A stretch of 14,444 nt of DNA, taken from positions 1 through 14,444 of the forward strand of contig CAMFLG010000028.1 of NCBI GenBank assembly GCA_945957495.1, written 5' to 3'. The translations under genes were made by a program, and so were the position numbers. The notes beneath the pieces were generated by a model. That model made no database searches, was not told the DNA's origin, and saw only the letters and a program-made list of their open reading frames with translations. This document shows, piece by piece, positions 1-6,316 of the stretch. The stretch's first letter is position 1, and the number at the start of each line of letters is the position of its first letter. The stretch is from an uncultured Pseudorhodobacter sp. (GTDB lineage: Bacteria; Pseudomonadota; Alphaproteobacteria; Rhodobacterales; Rhodobacteraceae).

Positions 1-98
1 TCGCTGCCCTCACGCCCCTGCCCCAGTGGATCATCGGCCAGCATCGCCACCAGCGCAGGCACATCCGCCCGGCTGGCATCGCGAAAGATCAAAGCCAC
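1..98 (-). CDS. GNAT-family N-acetyltransferase, N-terminal fragment
   Basis: Reading the minus strand from a GTG at 98 gives an open frame of 32 residues to the window edge, beginning MALIFRDASRADVPALVAML and continuing with a DDPLGQGRE-like stretch. The pattern 'R.A...D.pal..ml.ddplg..RE' is the usual first beta-strand and helix of small GNAT acetyltransferases, which move an acetyl group from acetyl-CoA to an amine of unknown substrate. The start overlaps the last 10 bases of pyrD, which suggests translational coupling in the same operon. A TTG at 92 is an alternative start. The acetyl-CoA-binding motif lies outside the window, so the family call rests on the N-terminus only. Confidence 0.6.
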   Translation of the reverse strand, partial: MALIFRDASRADVPALVAMLADDPLGQGREGS

Positions 99-1150
99 GC
101 GTCGCGCCCCCGGCCCACGGCATCGGCAACCGAAGGATAGCCGTCGCGCGCCAGCAAATCCTCTAGCCCGCGCGCGATCTCTGGGGCCAACGACAGGCCC
201 TGATAGACCATCGCCGTATAGAACTGCACCGCCGAGGCGCCGACGAGGATCTTCACATAGGCCTCTGCCGCCGAGGATATTCCGCCAACACCAATCAAAG
301 GCAGACGACCTTCGGTCAGCCGCGACAGCTGCGCCAAAACCCGCGTCGATTTCTCGAACAACGGCGCGCCCGAAAGCCCACCCGCCTGCCCACGATCCGG
401 GCTTTGCAAGCCTTCGCGCGACAGCGTGGTGTTGGTGGCAATGATCCCGGCCAGACCGGAATCAAGCGCCACCTCGGCAATTTCGGCCAACTCGCCTTCG
501 GAAAGATCGGGCGCGATTTTCAGAAACACCGGGATTGGCCGCGCAAGACTGGCCCGCACCTCCATCACCCCGGCCAGCAGCGCCGACAGCGCCGCACGCC
601 CCTGCAGATCGCGCAACTTTTCGGTGTTGGGGGAACTGACATTCACCGTGGCAAAATCCACATGCGGCCCGCAAGTGGCCAGCACCCGTGCGAAATCCGC
701 CGCGCGGTCGGTCGAATCCTTATTGGCACCAAGGTTCAACCCAACCGGCACAGCACCGCGCTTGCGCGCCGCCAGCCGTGCCGCAATCGCCTCTGCGCCC
801 TCGTTGTTGAAACCAAATCGGTTGATCGCGGCACGATCCTCGCTCAGCCGGAACAGCCGTGGTTTGGGATTGCCGGGCTGCGGTCGCGGCGTCGCCGCCC
901 CCACTTCGACAAAGCCGAACCCGGCCCGGCACAGCGGCGCAAGCGCCGTTGCATTCTTGTCAAACCCCGCCGCCAGCCCAACCGGATTGGGCAGGGTCAG
1001 CCCCGCAACCGTCGTGGCCAGCCGGGCCGAACTGATCACCCCCGGCAGCGGCACCAACCCCGACCGCAGCGCCGTCAAAGACCAGCCATGCGCCTTTTCC
1101 GGGTCCATCCGGTGCAGCGCCGCCAATCCAAGACCTTCGATTGCGCTCAA
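89..1150 (-). CDS. pyrD: Dihydroorotate dehydrogenase (quinone), class 2
   Basis: Oxidises dihydroorotate to orotate in de novo pyrimidine synthesis, passing electrons through FMN to membrane quinone. The 353 residues fit class 2 enzymes. Visible signatures are AGFDKN (61-66, FMN/substrate site), NRFGFNN (110-116), VNVSSPNT (169-176, holding the catalytic serine typical of class 2), FLKIAPD with Lys211, the IATNTT segment (237-242), and the phosphate-binding LIGVGGISS (285-293). The N-terminal LGLAALHRMDPEKAH helix is the membrane-associating segment of this class. The start is TTG at 1150: it is preceded by GGAAGG at good spacing and overlaps the upstream stop as TTGA, and no better ATG gives the conserved N-terminus. 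It lies between the DUF952 gene and the GNAT gene, both overlapping it. Confidence 0.96.
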   Translation of the reverse strand: MSAIEGLGLAALHRMDPEKAHGWSLTALRSGLVPLPGVISSARLATTVAGLTLPNPVGLAAGFDKNATALAPLCRAGFGFVEVGAATPRPQPGNPKPRLFRLSEDRAAINRFGFNNEGAEAIAARLAARKRGAVPVGLNLGANKDSTDRAADFARVLATCGPHVDFATVNVSSPNTEKLRDLQGRAALSALLAGVMEVRASLARPIPVFLKIAPDLSEGELAEIAEVALDSGLAGIIATNTTLSREGLQSPDRGQAGGLSGAPLFEKSTRVLAQLSRLTEGRLPLIGVGGISSAAEAYVKILVGASAVQFYTAMVYQGLSLAPEIARGLEDLLARDGYPSVADAVGRGRDAWL

Positions 1151-1485
1151 AACACACCTTCCGGGAAAATATGCCCGGCCGCCCCCAAGGGCAGCGATTT
1201 ATCCCAAACCACATCCGCCATCCGCAGCCGCCGATAAAGATGCGGAAACAGCGCACCGCCGCGCGATGCCTCCCATTTCAGGTCAGCCCCCAGCCGGGCG
1301 CTGTCACAGGCCACCAGCACCAGATTGCTTTCCTCGGCGAAATACTTAGCGGCGGTTTCCGCCAGTTGCGGGGCCGCCGAAAAATGCACAAAGCCGTCGG
1401 CCACATCGACCGGCGCGCCATCGGTTTCGCCAAGGGCGGTCAGCGCATCCCATTCGGGGCGTCGGAATATCTTGTAAATCAGCAT
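1147..1485 (-). CDS. DUF952 family protein
   Basis: A 112-residue cytoplasmic protein starting MLIYKIFRRPEWDAL, with the DUF952 landmarks: an early Y-K-I strand, GFVHFSAAPQ (residues about 51-60), a central LVLVACDSARLGADLKWE strand, and FPHLYRRLRMADV near the end. DUF952 proteins are small, share a fold loosely linked with glutathione S-transferase-like annotations, and have no established reaction. An ATG start at 1485 is preceded by GAGG at 5-nt spacing. Its TGA overlaps the TTG start of pyrD (TTGA), a layout common in Rhodobacterales, which makes this the first gene of the minus-strand pyrD transcript. The family call is firm; the function is unknown. Confidence 0.88.
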   Translation of the reverse strand: MLIYKIFRRPEWDALTALGETDGAPVDVADGFVHFSAAPQLAETAAKYFAEESNLVLVACDSARLGADLKWEASRGGALFPHLYRRLRMADVVWDKSLPLGAAGHIFPEGVF

Positions 1486-1524
1486 ATCCGCCTCATGCCC
1501 TGCCCCGCGCCACGGGTCAAGCTT

Positions 1525-1542
1525 CTGTCACGCCTTTGTAAC
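1525..1542 (+). promoter_or_regulatory. Candidate Pho box, distal
   Basis: CTGTCAC and TTGTAAC are separated by four bases (GCCT), giving the 11-bp phasing of PhoB half-sites (consensus CTGTCAT, 4 nt, CTGTCAT). The site lies in the divergent region between the DUF952 and 5'-nucleotidase genes and could serve either. It is read by eye, with no score computed. Confidence 0.35.
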
Positions 1543-1607
1543 GCCAAGGCCCTACCCATTGCCCAAACCCGCTTTGCCAAACTTCGCGCATTGCCGGACA
1601 TCCCGCT

Positions 1608-1650
1608 TTGACAGACTCGGGCACAGCCCGCATTGTAACGAAATTGTACC
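1608..1650 (+). promoter_or_regulatory. Candidate promoter with second Pho-box-like repeat
   Basis: A consensus -35 TTGACA lies at 1608-1613. Seventeen bases on, CATTGT (1631-1636) is a weak -10. Overlapping this -10 is a direct repeat TTGTAAC, GAAA, TTGTACC (1633-1650) with the same 7+4+7 phasing as the distal site. A short hairpin CGGGC/GCCCG (1618-1630) sits in the spacer. The arrangement suggests phosphate-responsive control of the exported nucleotidase, either as the activator site of a downstream start or as an overlapping operator. Confidence 0.35.
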
Positions 1651-1677
1651 GCACCCTAGCGACCATAGGAGGTTCCC

Positions 1678-3198
1678 ATGCCCATCCTCGCCAAATCCCT
1701 GCACGCCGCCCTGCTTGGCGCCGTCACGCTGTTGCCGCTGGCCGCACCTCTGGCGGCTGAAACCGTCAAACTGACCCTGCTGGGCGTCGGCGATGTCTAT
1801 AACTTTACAGAGACAAAGGGGCGCGGCGGCTTTGCCCGCCTGAATGCCGTGGCAAGGGCCGAACGCGCCAACAACCCCAACACCCTCTATGTGTTTGACG
1901 GCGACATGCTGTCGCCCTCGCTGATTTCCGGCTTTGATCTGGGCCAGAACACCATTGATCTGACCAACATCGTCCCCTTCGATCTGGCGGTTCCCGGCAA
2001 CCACGAATTCGATTTCGGCCCCGAGAATTTCTACGAAAAGGCCAAAGCCTCAAAATACCCTTGGGCCGCGATCAACATCACCAAGGAGGACGGATCGGCC
2101 ATCGACGGGCTGGGCGGCGTGATGGTGAAAGAGGTTGGCGGGCTGAAGGTTGCGCTGATCCCGGTGGCACAGGATACCTCGCCGGAAGTCTCCTCAACCG
2201 GCAGCCTGAAGTTCCTGCCCACCGTCGATTCGGCGGTAGAGGCCGCCAAGGCCGCGCGCGCAGATGGCGCCGATATCGTCGTGGGCGTTGTGCAAACCGA
2301 TATGGCCAACGACCGCGCCCTGATCAAATCGCATGCGTTTGACGTGATCCTGTCGGGCGACGACCATTCCTACGCCACCGCCTATGATGGCGTGACCGCC
2401 TATGTCGAAACCTCGATCGACGCCGAATTCCTCTCGCCCATCGACCTGACGGTCGAAATCGGTGCCGACAAGGACGGAAAGCGCACGATCAATTGGACGC
2501 CAAATTTCCGCTTCATCGACACAGCGACAGTAGAGCCTGATCCGGAAACCAAAGCCGCCGCCGATAAACTGGCCGCCGGGCTGGATGAAACCCTGAATGT
2601 CGTCATCGGCACCTCGGAAACGCCGATGGACAGCCGCCGCAACGTCGTGCGTGGTGAGGAATCCGCCATGGGCAATCTGATCGCCGATGCGATGCGGGCG
2701 CAAACCGGCGCCGATATTGCCATCATGAACGGCGGCGGCATCCGCGGCGACCGCACCTATGACGCAGGCGTGCAACTGACCCGCCGCGATATCCTGACCG
2801 AACTGCCCTTCGGCAACCTCACCATGGTAACGGCCCTTCCCGGCGCCCAGGTGCTGCTGGCGCTGGAAAACAGCGTCAGCCAGTACGAAAAGGGCGCGGG
2901 CCGCTTTGCGCAAGTCTCTGGCCTGTCCTATGTGTTTGATCCTGCGGCAGAACCGGGCAAGCGTATTACCGAGGTGACGGTGGGCGATGCCCCGCTGGAC
3001 CCGGCGAAAACCTATCTGGTTGCGGTGAACGACTATATCCTTGGCGGCGGCGACGGCTATGACGCGCTCGGCGCAGGCGTGCTGCAGGTCAACGCAGGCG
3101 GCGGCAATCTGGTGGCGACCGATGTGATGACCTATGTTGAAAAGGCGGGCACCGTGAAGCCCAGCGTCGAAGGCCGCATCAAACAGGTCGGTAAATAA
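1678..3198 (+). CDS. Exported 5'-nucleotidase / metallophosphatase family protein
   Basis: A 506-residue protein of the UshA/5'-nucleotidase family, which removes phosphate from extracellular nucleotides or related organophosphates. Residues 1-27 form a signal peptide ending PLAA, so the protein is periplasmic. The N-terminal metallophosphatase domain (about 30-260) keeps the FDGDMLSP (73-80) and GNHEFDFG (107-114) motifs. The C-terminal nucleotide-binding domain (about 300-480) keeps MGNLIADAMR, NGGGIRGD (351-358), LPFGN (376-380) and GGGDGYDAL (456-464). Odd: the first motif reads GDVYN (Tyr41 where His is usual), the late motif reads GDDH (Asp228 for the usual first His), and Gln206 sits where a ligand His is expected, so metal binding is altered. 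The ATG follows AGGAGG at 5 nt. It is transcribed alone, with Pho-box-like repeats upstream. Confidence 0.88.
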   Translation: MPILAKSLHAALLGAVTLLPLAAPLAAETVKLTLLGVGDVYNFTETKGRGGFARLNAVARAERANNPNTLYVFDGDMLSPSLISGFDLGQNTIDLTNIVPFDLAVPGNHEFDFGPENFYEKAKASKYPWAAINITKEDGSAIDGLGGVMVKEVGGLKVALIPVAQDTSPEVSSTGSLKFLPTVDSAVEAAKAARADGADIVVGVVQTDMANDRALIKSHAFDVILSGDDHSYATAYDGVTAYVETSIDAEFLSPIDLTVEIGADKDGKRTINWTPNFRFIDTATVEPDPETKAAADKLAAGLDETLNVVIGTSETPMDSRRNVVRGEESAMGNLIADAMRAQTGADIAIMNGGGIRGDRTYDAGVQLTRRDILTELPFGNLTMVTALPGAQVLLALENSVSQYEKGAGRFAQVSGLSYVFDPAAEPGKRITEVTVGDAPLDPAKTYLVAVNDYILGGGDGYDALGAGVLQVNAGGGNLVATDVMTYVEKAGTVKPSVEGRIKQVGK

Positions 3199-3216
3199 GC
3201 CTGACCAGATCACATC

Positions 3217-3248
3217 AGACCGGGCTTGCCCAGCCACAGGCCCGGTCT
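3217..3248 (+). terminator. Candidate hairpin terminator
   Basis: AGACCGGGC (3217-3225) and GCCCGGTCT (3240-3248) form a perfect 9-bp stem with a 14-nt loop, starting 18 bases after the nucleotidase stop. There is no clear T-run behind it, so it may be a weak or Rho-assisted terminator. Confidence 0.4.
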
Positions 3249-3385
3249 ATCTGTCACAACCATCCAAAAGGCCAGCGGCCACCCTGATATTGCCCTCATC
3301 CGGGGCGGCTGCAATGCCACCGCGCTGATCCGGCGGTCCATTCCAACCGCGCCTCCGGGCCGCACCTGATCGAGCCATTCACACC

Positions 3386-4117
3386 ATGACAACGACGCAA
3401 GCCTATATCCTCTGCGCCACCCCCCGCAGCGGATCGACCCTGCTCTGCGCCCACCTGCGCGCCTCTGGCGTGGCCGGGCATCCGCAATCGCTGTTCCGCC
3501 GCGAGGATTTGCAGGAATACGCCGACTATTGGCGGATCACCGGGCCGGACGGGCACTATGCGTTCAAGGACTATCTCGCAGCGGCAATTGCCGAAGGGCG
3601 CGGACAGACCGACACCTTTGCGCTGCGCCTGATGTGGGAAACGCTGGGTGAACTGGTGGGCTATCTGGGCGGCGCGGCGCTTGGCGCGCAGGCCGACCTT
3701 TTGCGCCGCACGTTCGGCCCGCTGCGCTATATCTACCTGTGCCGCGATGATCTGATCGGGCAGGCGATCTCGCGCCACAAGGCCGAAGTCAGCGGCATCT
3801 GGCACATCGGCATCGAAGAGTCCGACCACCCGGCCACGCCGCATTATGACTACGACCGGATTGCGTCGCATCTGCGCGACCTGCAGGCCGCCAACCAACA
3901 GTGGCAAAACTGGTTCGCCGCCAACGCCATCACGCCACTGACCGTCAGCTATGAGGCGCTGTCGCAAGACCCTTCGGGCGTGGCGCACAAGGTTCTGCTG
4001 GCGTTGGGTATGCACAGCACTCAGCCCCTCACCGCGCCCAACCGCAAAATGGCGGATGCCGAAAGTGCAGCCTGGGCAATCCGTTTCCGCGCCGAACAAC
4101 AGGCGCGCGGCGGCTGA
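3386..4117 (+). CDS. Stf0-type sulfotransferase
   Basis: A 243-residue PAPS-dependent sulfotransferase of the Stf0 family, the family of mycobacterial trehalose 2-sulfotransferase, which moves sulfate from PAPS to a sugar or lipid hydroxyl. The 5'-phosphosulfate loop is TPRSGSTLLC (12-21). The 3'-phosphate motif is YLCRDDLIGQAISRHKA with Arg120 and Ser129. The C-terminal half carries the family pattern Y-D-Y..I..HL......QW..WF, VSYEALSQDP and a closing PNRKMAD. There is no signal peptide, so it acts in the cytoplasm. The ATG lacks a good Shine-Dalgarno within 10 bases, but no earlier start keeps the frame. It stands between the nucleotidase and a tRNA gene, with no partner revealing its acceptor. 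Confidence 0.88.
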   Translation: MTTTQAYILCATPRSGSTLLCAHLRASGVAGHPQSLFRREDLQEYADYWRITGPDGHYAFKDYLAAAIAEGRGQTDTFALRLMWETLGELVGYLGGAALGAQADLLRRTFGPLRYIYLCRDDLIGQAISRHKAEVSGIWHIGIEESDHPATPHYDYDRIASHLRDLQAANQQWQNWFAANAITPLTVSYEALSQDPSGVAHKVLLALGMHSTQPLTAPNRKMADAESAAWAIRFRAEQQARGG

Positions 4118-4152
4118 CCAAGGGCGTGGATCGGCAGAATTACAGGGGATTT

Positions 4153-4226
4153 TGGAGCGGGTGACGGGAATCGAACCCGTGTCTCTAGCTTGGAAGGCTA
4201 GGGTCTTACCATTACACAACACCCGC
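4153..4226 (-). tRNA. tRNA-Gly (UCC anticodon)
   Basis: On the minus strand the acceptor arm GCGGGTG pairs with CACCCGC, the anticodon stem CTAGC/GCTAG encloses loop CTTCCAA (anticodon TCC, Gly), and the T arm ACGGG-TTCGATT-CCCGT is standard. A T discriminator and genome-encoded CCA follow (4153-4155). The total is 74 nt. The D stem GTGT/AGAC contains a G12-G23 mismatch, so the D arm is weaker than in most tRNA-Gly genes, yet the other arms are perfect. The 3' end faces the sulfotransferase gene and the 5' end faces the AT-rich tract. Confidence 0.96.
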
Positions 4227-4332
4227 ATTATCAGTTACTTATGGCCCTCTTGGTGCGGTATCTGGCACGTATTTGGCACGGTTCTGATGAAAGGCTGTCT
4301 ATAGCACTAGGGATGTAGGCGCAAGCCTAGCT

Positions 4333-4533
4333 CTAGCAGCTCTCGCACTCCTCAAACGGTTTCCGGTGGATGCGGAGGTTTCCTTTAGTCTCAGGTAGTT
4401 CAAAGTCAGACACTGCCTCTTTCCGATCTATCACTGTGTCCTTGTACCCCCTCTCATTGCAAAAGCACCACAGAGGGCGTTTAAGACGGCAAACCGTTGG
4501 TCGGTCCATGCTGGAAAACGGTCCATAGCGCAA
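4333..4533 (-). CDS. Doubtful small hypothetical protein
   Basis: An open frame of 66 codons from a TTG at 4533, or 58 codons from an ATG at 4509, ending TAG. The product is rich in charged residues and cysteines (Cys in CRLKRP, LWCFC and the C-terminal EECESC), with no membrane segment and no recognised domain. Neither start has a Shine-Dalgarno. The codon third positions are much less GC-biased than in neighbouring genes. It could be a remnant or a small accessory gene in the imported tract. I do not recognise it and give it low weight. Confidence 0.2.
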   Translation of the reverse strand: MRYGPFSSMDRPTVCRLKRPLWCFCNERGYKDTVIDRKEAVSDFELPETKGNLRIHRKPFEECESC

Positions 4534-4629
4534 AAATCAGGGTTAGAAGGCACGCGGCGCAATGGTGAGATCAACCTCATCCGTTAGGATCTTCTCGGCG
4601 GATGTGCGGTGGCTGCGACGAGCTTTGGT

Positions 4630-4638
4630 TTATCCACA
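4630..4638 (+). promoter_or_regulatory. DnaA-box-like nonamer
   Basis: TTATCCACA is a perfect match to the DnaA box consensus TTATNCACA. About 20 bases on, an AT-rich run (4658-4687) begins. Only one such nonamer was found by eye, so an origin is not supported. It could be a DnaA-responsive or chance site. Confidence 0.3.
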
Positions 4639-4685
4639 GGCAGAACCACACGCTCGACTAATTAAATAAGAGTGATTTATTTATG

Positions 4686-4714
4686 TTGACAGAACCTCTA
4701 TCTGCTGCACTAAT
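4686..4714 (+). promoter_or_regulatory. Candidate sigma70 promoter
   Basis: TTGACA (4686-4691) is followed after a 17-bp spacer by ACTAAT (4709-4714), a fair -10, inside the AT-rich run. Transcription would go rightward through the 4719-4750 hairpin to the secreted mini-protein gene, giving a leader of about 150 nt. Confidence 0.35.
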
Positions 4715-4718
4715 AGAC

Positions 4719-4750
4719 TTCGCCGCCTCGGTTCCAGCCGAGACGGCGAA
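4719..4750 (+). repeat. 13-bp inverted repeat in the mini-protein leader
   Basis: CGCCGCCTCGG (4721-4731) and CCGAGACGGCG (4738-4748) pair around a 6-nt loop with one C-A mismatch, extended by TT/AA. The base after the stem is A-rich, not T-rich, so it is not a standard intrinsic terminator in either direction. It may be an RNA leader structure or a protein-binding site. Confidence 0.45.
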
Positions 4751-4869
4751 AAATAAACGACCGGTCAGAGTGGTCGCTTACCGCAAACGAATTTTGCCAC
4801 TCTCATACCGGTTGTTCAACAGAAATGTTGCGCGTCAACATATTGACCGCACACAGTTGGAGTATCGGA

Positions 4870-5094
4870 ATGAAAAAAATTACCAAAGCGGCCGCTGCAG
4901 CAATGTTCATTGCTATACTTGCACCGATCAATATGGCGAATGCGTGCGATCTCGAACACGCTGCCCGCTGCCAAGAAGCGTACTTCTACACGGTCAACAC
5001 GATTTGCCCGCTCTCCTTCGACCCTGCATCGTGCCGCCAAGGCGCTTTGCTTTCCTACTCCCAGTGCAAAGATAACGCTGGTTGCCGTGGTTAA
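4870..5094 (+). CDS. Secreted six-cysteine mini-protein
   Basis: A 74-residue protein. Residues 1-25 form a classical Sec signal peptide: MKK..K start, an alanine/isoleucine-rich core, and a cleavage motif ANA before Cys26. The mature part would be 49 residues with six cysteines at spacing C-x7-C-x11-C-x8-C-x10-C-x5-C, which could form three disulfides in the periplasm or outside the cell. The sequence before Cys26 (M-A-N-A-C) is a poor lipobox, so a lipoprotein is less likely. The ATG at 4870 is chosen because TTGGAG lies 7 nt upstream and the signal peptide begins there; an in-frame ATG at 4825 would add 15 residues that spoil it. A perfect palindrome follows the stop. I recognise no family. 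The gene is in the AT-rich tract and has less GC-biased codons than its neighbours. Confidence 0.7.
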   Translation: MKKITKAAAAAMFIAILAPINMANACDLEHAARCQEAYFYTVNTICPLSFDPASCRQGALLSYSQCKDNAGCRG

Positions 5095-5099
5095 GTTTG

Positions 5100-5121
5100 C
5101 AGGGGGGCAATTGCCCCCCTG
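5100..5121 (+). terminator. Perfect GC-rich palindrome after the mini-protein gene
   Basis: Five bases after the TAA, CAGGGGGGC and GCCCCCCTG form a 9-bp arm pair around AATT; the whole 22 bases are self-complementary. Only a loose T-containing stretch follows, with a second small hairpin CTGAA-TT-TTCAG (5129-5140). Probably the transcription end of the mini-protein gene. Confidence 0.6.
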
Positions 5122-5221
5122 TTCAGTTCTGAATTTTCAGAAACACAAAACCGCCCACTTGGAGCCGATCGGCGCCGGAATTTACTGGAGGGGCGTTTTT
5201 CCGACTGCTATTATCCCCGAT

Positions 5222-6316
5222 ATGTCGAATTTACGCACCTCCCGCCTGCCCGGCTCTGGCCCGCCCGCGTCCGCCCTCGCAGGGCCTGCGCGCACCAGTT
5301 TCCTGATCGTGCCGCGCTTCAACATGATGACGCTGATGACCATGATCGAACCGATGCGGGTCGCCAATTACCTGTCGCCAAGCCCGCTGTATCAATGGGA
5401 AATCCTGTCCTTCGACGGCGCAGCCATCACCGCAAGCAACGGCTTTGTCCTCGCGGCCCACCCCCCGGCCGATCGGAACCGGCGCGGCGAAATCATCTTC
5501 GTTCTGGGCAGTTGGGGCGCCGAGGAATACGCCAACCGCGACCTGATCGCCTGGCTGCGCAAACAGGCACGCGAGGGCGCACGGATCTGCGCTGTGGAAC
5601 TGGGCTGCTACCTTGTCGCCCGCGCCGGGCTGATTTCGGGTCAGGCCGTGACGACCCATTGGTCATGGGCCCCCGGCTTTCAGGAACGCTTTGCCGAAAT
5701 CGACCTGCATGACCAGCTTTATACCATGACAGACAGCGTGATGTCCGTCGCAGGCGGGCTTGCCGGGGTGGACATGATGAACAAGCTGATCTCGGATCAG
5801 CACGGCGAGGCGCTGGCGCTGGAGGTGGCCAACCAGATGCTGCACCACCCCGTGCGCAGCGCCGAGACGCCCCAGCGCCACACCCTGGGACAAGCCACCG
5901 ATCAACTGCCGCCCCTGGTGCGTGCCGCCATCCGCATGATCGAATCCAACGTCGCCGAACCCGTCCCGGTGCCCGACATCGCCGAGGAACTGGGCCTGTC
6001 GCAGCGCCAGTTAGAACGGCAGTTCAAACAGGCCGTCGGCTGCACCGTGGTGCAGTTCGGCCTGCTGTTCCGGCTGCAACACGCCCGTGTCCTTCTGATC
6101 GCCACCAAGCTCAGCGTGCGCGACATCGCCGCCGCAGCAGGGTTCAACACCCTGTCGCATTTCGCGCATTCCTTCGGCAAATGCTTTGGCCGCCGCCCCA
6201 GCGACTATCGCCAAAGCTGGCCGAAAGAGGACGCGATGCCCAGTTGGCCCGGCACGCTGTCCACCTATCTGCAAACCCTGCAGCAGCGGCCGCGCGCCAG
6301 GCCCCCTGCGGGTTAA
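5222..6316 (+). CDS. GlxA-type AraC-family transcriptional regulator
   Basis: A 364-residue regulator: an N-terminal DJ-1/PfpI-like (class I amidotransferase-like) sensing domain (about 25-200) with the elbow segment RICAVELGCY (121-130), and a C-terminal AraC DNA-binding domain (about 232-335) with two helix-turn-helices (about 251-271 and 299-322) and the closing GRRPSDYR motif. Regulators of this architecture (GbdR, CdhR) commonly sense quaternary or methylated amines and activate catabolic operons. Start: the ATG at 5222 gives the expected family N-terminus; no start lies at proper distance from the GGAGGGG at 5187-5193, so initiation is a little uncertain. It converges on the LLM monooxygenase gene, with which it shares a TTAA as overlapping stops. 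Likely activator of the adjacent divergent operons. Confidence 0.9.
   Translation: MSNLRTSRLPGSGPPASALAGPARTSFLIVPRFNMMTLMTMIEPMRVANYLSPSPLYQWEILSFDGAAITASNGFVLAAHPPADRNRRGEIIFVLGSWGAEEYANRDLIAWLRKQAREGARICAVELGCYLVARAGLISGQAVTTHWSWAPGFQERFAEIDLHDQLYTMTDSVMSVAGGLAGVDMMNKLISDQHGEALALEVANQMLHHPVRSAETPQRHTLGQATDQLPPLVRAAIRMIESNVAEPVPVPDIAEELGLSQRQLERQFKQAVGCTVVQFGLLFRLQHARVLLIATKLSVRDIAAAAGFNTLSHFAHSFGKCFGRRPSDYRQSWPKEDAMPSWPGTLSTYLQTLQQRPRARPPAG

Larger units (their letters stand above)
4227..4869. other. AT-rich intergenic tract, possible imported remnant
   Basis: About 640 bases without a convincing gene, visibly richer in A/T than the rest of the window. Contents: two direct TGGCACG repeats (4263-4269 and 4274-4280, 11 bp apart) upstream of the tRNA; a TAGGC-GCAA-GCCTA mini-hairpin (4316-4329); a doubtful 66-codon minus-strand frame; a DnaA-box-like nonamer (4630-4638) followed by an A/T-only-like stretch; a consensus -35; a 13-bp hairpin; and an 8-bp palindrome GACCGGTC before the mini-protein gene. 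Its position beside a tRNA suggests old integration, but no integrase or flanking att duplicate is visible. Confidence 0.5.

Noticed and set aside
404..1349. Long plus-strand frames opposite pyrD
   Set aside because: Low-complexity Arg/Pro-rich translations antisense to a clearly conserved gene; typical high-GC shadow frames.
2194..3237. 347-codon minus-strand frame opposite the nucleotidase
   Set aside because: Shadow of the nucleotidase; no ribosome site or domain.
4600..4700. Replication origin at the DnaA-like nonamer
   Set aside because: Only one nonamer seen and no replication or partition genes nearby; a single match can occur by chance.
4683..5075. 130-codon frame starting in the AT-rich tract
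   Set aside because: Its second half is an alternate frame of the mini-protein gene, no proper Shine-Dalgarno, and no domain; the first part lies over a hairpin leader.
4910..5221. 104-codon N-terminal extension of the AraC-type regulator
   Set aside because: Runs through the mini-protein gene in another frame and through its terminator; family proteins start near the ATG at 5222.
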